A model generated the notes under the pieces. That model was not told the origin of the DNA. It saw only the letters and a program-made list of their open reading frames with translations, and searched no databases. DNA of 64,000 nt, taken from assembly GCA_016801885.1 (NCBI GenBank), contig CM028895.1, forward strand, positions 8,332,001-8,396,000. Reading direction: 5' to 3'. This DNA is from Toxotes chatareus (lineage: Eukaryota; Chordata; Actinopteri; Toxotidae). Made by a program: the position numbers and the translations under genes. This document shows positions 60,801 to 64,000 of this stretch, one piece after another. Numbering within the stretch: position 1 is the first letter of the stretch; the number at the start of each line of letters is the position of its first letter.

Positions 60801-62823
60801 AGAGCTAGTGTATTTGCTAATTAATTTTGAAAGACGCGAGGTTAGGGTCCCCTTCACTCTCTGCCTTCTATCATCTTTCTCGCTGCCACTCTTTCTACTC
60901 AATTATAGCCCTCTCTCGTATCCACTGTGCTGGGGGTTGTGTATTTTTCTCTCTCTCTCTCTCTCCACACACACTCTCCATTTGCACGTGCTAACACAGA
61001 CACACGTGCACACATCCCAGCTTCCGCCTTTCCTTTCCTCTCTTCTCTCTTCTCTCTCACTCCGTTTGCTGCTAATCTCCCTGTGAATGGCTCTCTCGTC
61101 TGAATGCCCCCCCCCCTCTAAACCTCTCCTCAGCCCCAGCATGTGACTGTGCTTTAAGAGAAATCCTTGATGTGGCGTCGGCGAGAAACAGAGATATGTG
61201 GATTTCCAGAGTCTGGAAGTCTGTGTCAGGTCAGGGATGAAGTCGGTGAGAAGGATACAGTTTGAAATCATCAGCATATTTTCGGATTTGAAGACCCCAT
61301 TCAGAGCCTGCTGAGCCTCTGCTTATGGCTGACTGTAGCTGTCACTCATACATGGCACCGCCAAACTCTTTTAGTGCTTTAAGTACTTTTTTTTTTTTTT
61401 TTTTTACGAGGATTTCCTTTATCCATGTTTCACAAGTTTAAATTAAGGTCTTACAGCGTAATATATTTATTGTATTGTAGTTTATTTATGCGCTGTGCTG
61501 CTTAGAGAAGGATAATTTTTTAAAAAAATGTTTGTGTACATTGTACATTGCAAGAGCTATTAAGACACAAATCCCAGGGCTTTGCATTCCAGGAAAACTG
61601 AGAAAGCTTTGTTTGAGTTACTGGCTTTCCATGTTTATATAAACAGTGAATTTATGTAACTACTTTTGCTAAAGTGAACTTATTCAGGAATTTCTCTAGA
61701 TGTGTTTCTGGAACAATTGCAGTTTTGAATTTTACCTCATCAAAATCATAGATCCTCCATCTTTTAATATATAAAGTCATAACTGAATTTTATCTCTCCA
61801 TTCATGACTGCACTGGACATCATTTACATATTTCCTAGCATTACACACGTTTTTCTTTTTGTTCTTTTTTCTTTCTTACTTTACAAAAGTAAAATTACAG
61901 TCAGATCCATATTTGTTTTCCCACATAGCATGTCCCGCCTCTGGTGGTGACAGACCTCTTTGAAGACATCAAGGATGGTGTGATGCTGCTGGCCCTGCTG
62001 GAAGTCCTCTCTGGACAGAAACTGGTGAGTCTCGTGGTCATTTCTGCAGCGCGTGATTTGGCACAGACTTCAAACACTTCATACCCTCTGATCTTGCCAG
62101 ATTAAATTTTCACTTGATCACGCTGATTATTTTTAGCACTGTTCGGAATGGTCAAATAACAGAAATTGCTCTTGTCAGTGCTGCCATTATAAACATTTTT
62201 GACAAATCTTGAAAGAGCTACAGACCCAATTCAGGGCATGTGAAACAAGCCGCAATTACATGGAAATGCTTATTGATTGGCTTTTATTAGGATGTTTGAA
62301 TTGAATAGGAAAGCCCAGATTAACAAGAGTTCACAAATACACACACAACACAGACAAAAACACACACAGCTTGAGGATTTTACTTGGCCAATATTGCCTA
62401 AGGTCTAAGCTGCCTGTGTCCTATTGATCTGGCTGTTTATAGTCAAACACAGGTCTGATTGGACTGCTGTCTTTCCCATCTTTTTCTGAATCTACACATT
62501 ATCTACATCTTAATCTGTTTCATTGTTTGATTCCTTTTTGTTTTTCTGTATTTGTATTTGCTGAGTGTTTTTACTGTACTTCATGTATATATGTGCCATA
62601 TTTAATACTTACAATACAAGTAACAGCTTCTAAAATAATCTTCTTTTCAATACCATTGTTTTATTTTATCCACACCATCTATTTCTTCCCATCTCTGTTT
62701 CTTTCTTTCCATCTCCATTGTTCTGTGTTTCCCTTCCAGCCATGTGAGCAGGGCAAGAAGCTAAAGAGGATCCACTGGGTCGCCAACATCGGTACAGCTC
62801 TCAACTTCCTTGAGGGTAGGAAG
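43182..62823 (+). CDS. syne1: Nesprin-1 (SYNE1), 5' coding exons, calponin-homology (actin-binding) domain
   Basis: Exons 43182-43248, 57101-57162, 61929-62024 and 62740-62823 join in phase: MASPRHYGHSTRDIANVMQKLQ-DEQEAVQKRTFTKWINSHLAK-HVPPLVVTDLFEDIKDGVMLLALLEVLSGQKL-PCEQGKKLKRIHWVANIGTALNFLEGRK. This matches the N-terminus of human SYNE1 (RDIANVMQRLQDEQEIVQKRTFTKWINSHLAK) and not SYNE2. Visible length is 103 residues of a protein of many thousands; the rest lies beyond the window. The CH1 domain binds F-actin, and the full protein tethers nuclei to the cytoskeleton through SUN/KASH complexes. Introns here are huge (13.9, 4.8 and 0.7 kb). Teleosts often keep two syne1 copies, and I cannot say which this is. 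An alternative first exon lies at 54611-54695. Confidence 0.95.
48169..48743 (+). mobile_element. Candidate solo LTR (Gypsy-like), 575 bp
   Basis: The segment begins TGTCATGAC and ends GTTGTGACA, giving the TG...CA termini and the TGTCA/TGACA short inverted repeat of LTRs. It has a TATA-like GTGTATTTAAGTCC near 48409 and AATAAA at 48664-48669, in the order expected of U3-R-U5. The flanks ACTGA (48164-48168) and ATTGA (48744-48748) form a 5-bp target duplication with one transition. There is no internal coding region or second LTR, so it is a recombination remnant. Pyrimidine-rich frames inside are not genes. Confidence 0.65.
51781..51842. repeat. syne1: (GT)31 microsatellite in syne1 intron
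   Basis: A perfect dinucleotide repeat lies on the plus strand. Reading frames across it (polyCV or polyTH) are artefacts. Confidence 0.95.
53880..54610 (+). promoter_or_regulatory. syne1: Candidate internal promoter and 5' UTR of a second syne1 transcript
   Basis: Sequence before the alternative exon has CCAAT-type (GATTGGCTGG, 53988) and TGACATCA sites, and an (AG)n purine tract at 54043-54140 that could be a GAGA-type or H-DNA element. GC rises towards 54610. The exon's frame is open upstream to 54386, and a further in-frame ATG occurs at 54551, so the start may be 54551 instead of 54611. Confidence 0.4.
54611..54695 (+). CDS. syne1: Alternative first coding exon of syne1
   Basis: ATG at 54611 reads MERRAGGEASPKKNTSLNLVTGFYHYLR and ends CGTG at a GTAAGT donor. 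Joined to 57101 it gives ...YHYLR-DEQEAVQK, the same phase and the same acceptor exon as the canonical first exon ending KLQ. A true coding role is supported by the strong donor, phase match and open frame. The peptide itself I do not recognise. If 54551 is used, 20 more residues (MSSQRPHENRRESRRSLGYK) precede it. Confidence 0.65.
54696..57100 (+). other. syne1: syne1 intron between alternative exon and exon 2
   Basis: GT-rich stretches (54700-54860, 55014-55035) and otherwise unremarkable sequence lead to the TTTACAG acceptor at 57094-57100. No further exon is recognised. Confidence 0.6.
57163..61928 (+). other. syne1: syne1 intron, 4.8 kb
   Basis: The donor is AAG/GTAAGA at 57163 and the acceptor CCACATAG ends at 61928. 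It contains (CT)n around 60945-60965 and T-runs at 60535-60546 and 61387-61405. I see no exon or mobile element with defined ends. Confidence 0.7.
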
Positions 62824-64000
62824 GTAAGAGTTCAGTGCTTTCTTTTTATGTTTTTTTCTTTCTCTCTGAGTTTTACCCCTTCTGCTGCTCTCCCTGCTCA
62901 GCTGCTGCCTTGTGGGTGCAAACATTGAATGCTGACCTTGTGTAACCTGTTTCCCCTTCCCCCCCGCCTCTCACTCGCTCCAACCTTTCAACGTCCCTCT
63001 TTTATTCTCATGCCAGTACACTCTGTTTTCAGAGATGATTTAGTTGAGTGAATAAATTAAATAAAATCAGAAAATCTTTGTCTTTATCTATTTCTTTATT
63101 TGGCTGCCTATAAATGATGACAATGACTATAACTTAACCAACTGTATCACCCCCCATATTTGCTGGCCATTGTATCCCACCACACCTCTCGCACATTCTT
63201 GTTTTCTTTGTCCCATCTGCTGCAACAAGGTTCAGGTTCAACTTCAGTGGCAAAATTACATCCAAAACTGCTCAGTGAGTTTTTAGATTTAATCATCTGC
63301 CCCTCTGTGAGATTAGTAAAACATTCTCAAAGCTTCACCCGGCTCGTCCTTGGATATACAAAAATAAAGCCATAAGTACGAGCTGGTGTCTGCAGGGACA
63401 TTGATTTGTCTTCCTCAAGTGTGACAGGGTTAAAACCATAAATCCTGCACCAGTAATCTGCAATCTGGAGATGAGACGTCACCGGGCACTCTGCTGTATA
63501 TGTCTATGTGTGTGTGACTGTGTAAATCTAAGTGTGTAAAAATTAAATGTAAATATGCTCTGTGGGTAAATCTGATGTCTGTCTAAACCATATTTACATT
63601 TTGCTTCAGGGGCCCAATCGCTTTATGCGGAACATATTTTCTTTTGTGTCTGTTCCATTGAAAACATTAAGAGTGTGGTGGCACAATGATGTTTGCAAAA
63701 ATGATAAACTGGTGAAACATTCACTATACCTGGGTATAGTGAATGTTTGGCATTTTTGCTTGATAAATCATTCGAACTATTGATCAATCATCACAGTTGT
63801 TTTGCGTTTTTCAGTGAGTTGACTGATATCTGTTAATACCTACTTAAACACATTGTCGATACCAACACAACTATGACTGTAAGATTACCTGTATTCTTTT
63901 TGCATGCTGTTGTACCTGTGTGTATGTGTTTGTGTTGTCATAACACTAACACACTCCTGTTAACCGTTCCAGCCTCACAGTCCTGTGTTGAGTTGCCACG
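62824..64000 (+). other. syne1: syne1 intron, continues past the window
   Basis: After the donor AAG/GTAAGA at 62824, the next CH-domain exon (human KIKLVNINSTDIADG) is not found before 64000. The stretch holds the short inverted repeat at 63715-63748 and a weak 45-nt exon-like segment at 63230-63274, described separately. Confidence 0.6.
63715..63748. repeat. syne1: Perfect 16-bp inverted repeat (hairpin) in syne1 intron
   Basis: AAACATTCACTATACC is followed after two bases by its exact reverse complement. GCAAAAATG just outside the left arm is mirrored as CATTTTTGC just outside the right arm, with about nine unpaired bases on the left. The whole is a snap-back of roughly 75 nt. Confidence 0.8.

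Overview
The window is vertebrate nuclear DNA, almost certainly from a teleost fish, probably a spiny-rayed (percomorph) one. The genes are intron-rich with GT-AG splice sites, the encoded proteins are closest (from memory of human homologues) to vertebrate TULP4, TMEM181, DYNLT1, GTF2H5, SERAC1, MYCT1 and SYNE1, and the spacers carry CA/GT microsatellites and short hAT elements typical of fish. It holds no bacterial or viral gene, no CRISPR array and no evident new multi-gene system. All exon coordinates below come from reading splice sites and reading-frame phases by eye.

Layout. 1-13.8 kb: the 3' two-thirds of tulp4 (+), including a giant 3.4-kb exon with a 140-codon Gln/His tract and a long 3' UTR. 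13.9-21.4 kb: tmem181 (+), complete in 17 coding exons, with a probable second promoter and first exon in intron 1 and a U12-type AT-AC intron. 21.5-22.9 kb: dynlt1 (-), tail-to-tail with tmem181. 23.2-26.3 kb: a small U2 snRNA cluster with two intact identical U2 genes 1,158 bp apart and one wrecked unit that lies between hAT-like inverted repeats. 26.6-28.1 kb: gtf2h5 (-), with a hAT MITE in its probable 3' UTR. 29.0-34.9 kb: serac1 (-), complete in 16 coding exons. 36.5-38.1 kb: myct1 (-), two exons. 43.2-64.0 kb: the 5' end of syne1 (nesprin-1, +), with two alternative first coding exons that splice in the same phase to the shared calponin-homology exons. The gene continues beyond the window.

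The genes are not an operon and mostly do unrelated jobs: phosphoinositide/ubiquitin-type adaptor (tulp4), GOLD-type seven-TM protein (tmem181), dynein light chain, spliceosomal RNA, TFIIH subunit, mitochondrial/ER lipid-related hydrolase-like protein, endothelial membrane protein, and nuclear-envelope actin tether. In human most of them lie on 6q25, in two clusters several Mb apart. Here both clusters are joined and gtf2h5-serac1 is rearranged relative to tulp4.

The points most worth checking are the U12 intron, the frame-preserving alternative starts in tmem181 and syne1, the (UG)n tract that forms the 3' splice site of an in-frame serac1 exon, the decayed U2 unit between hAT-like termini, the MITE and upstream ORF of gtf2h5, and the fish-specific polyQ tract in tulp4.
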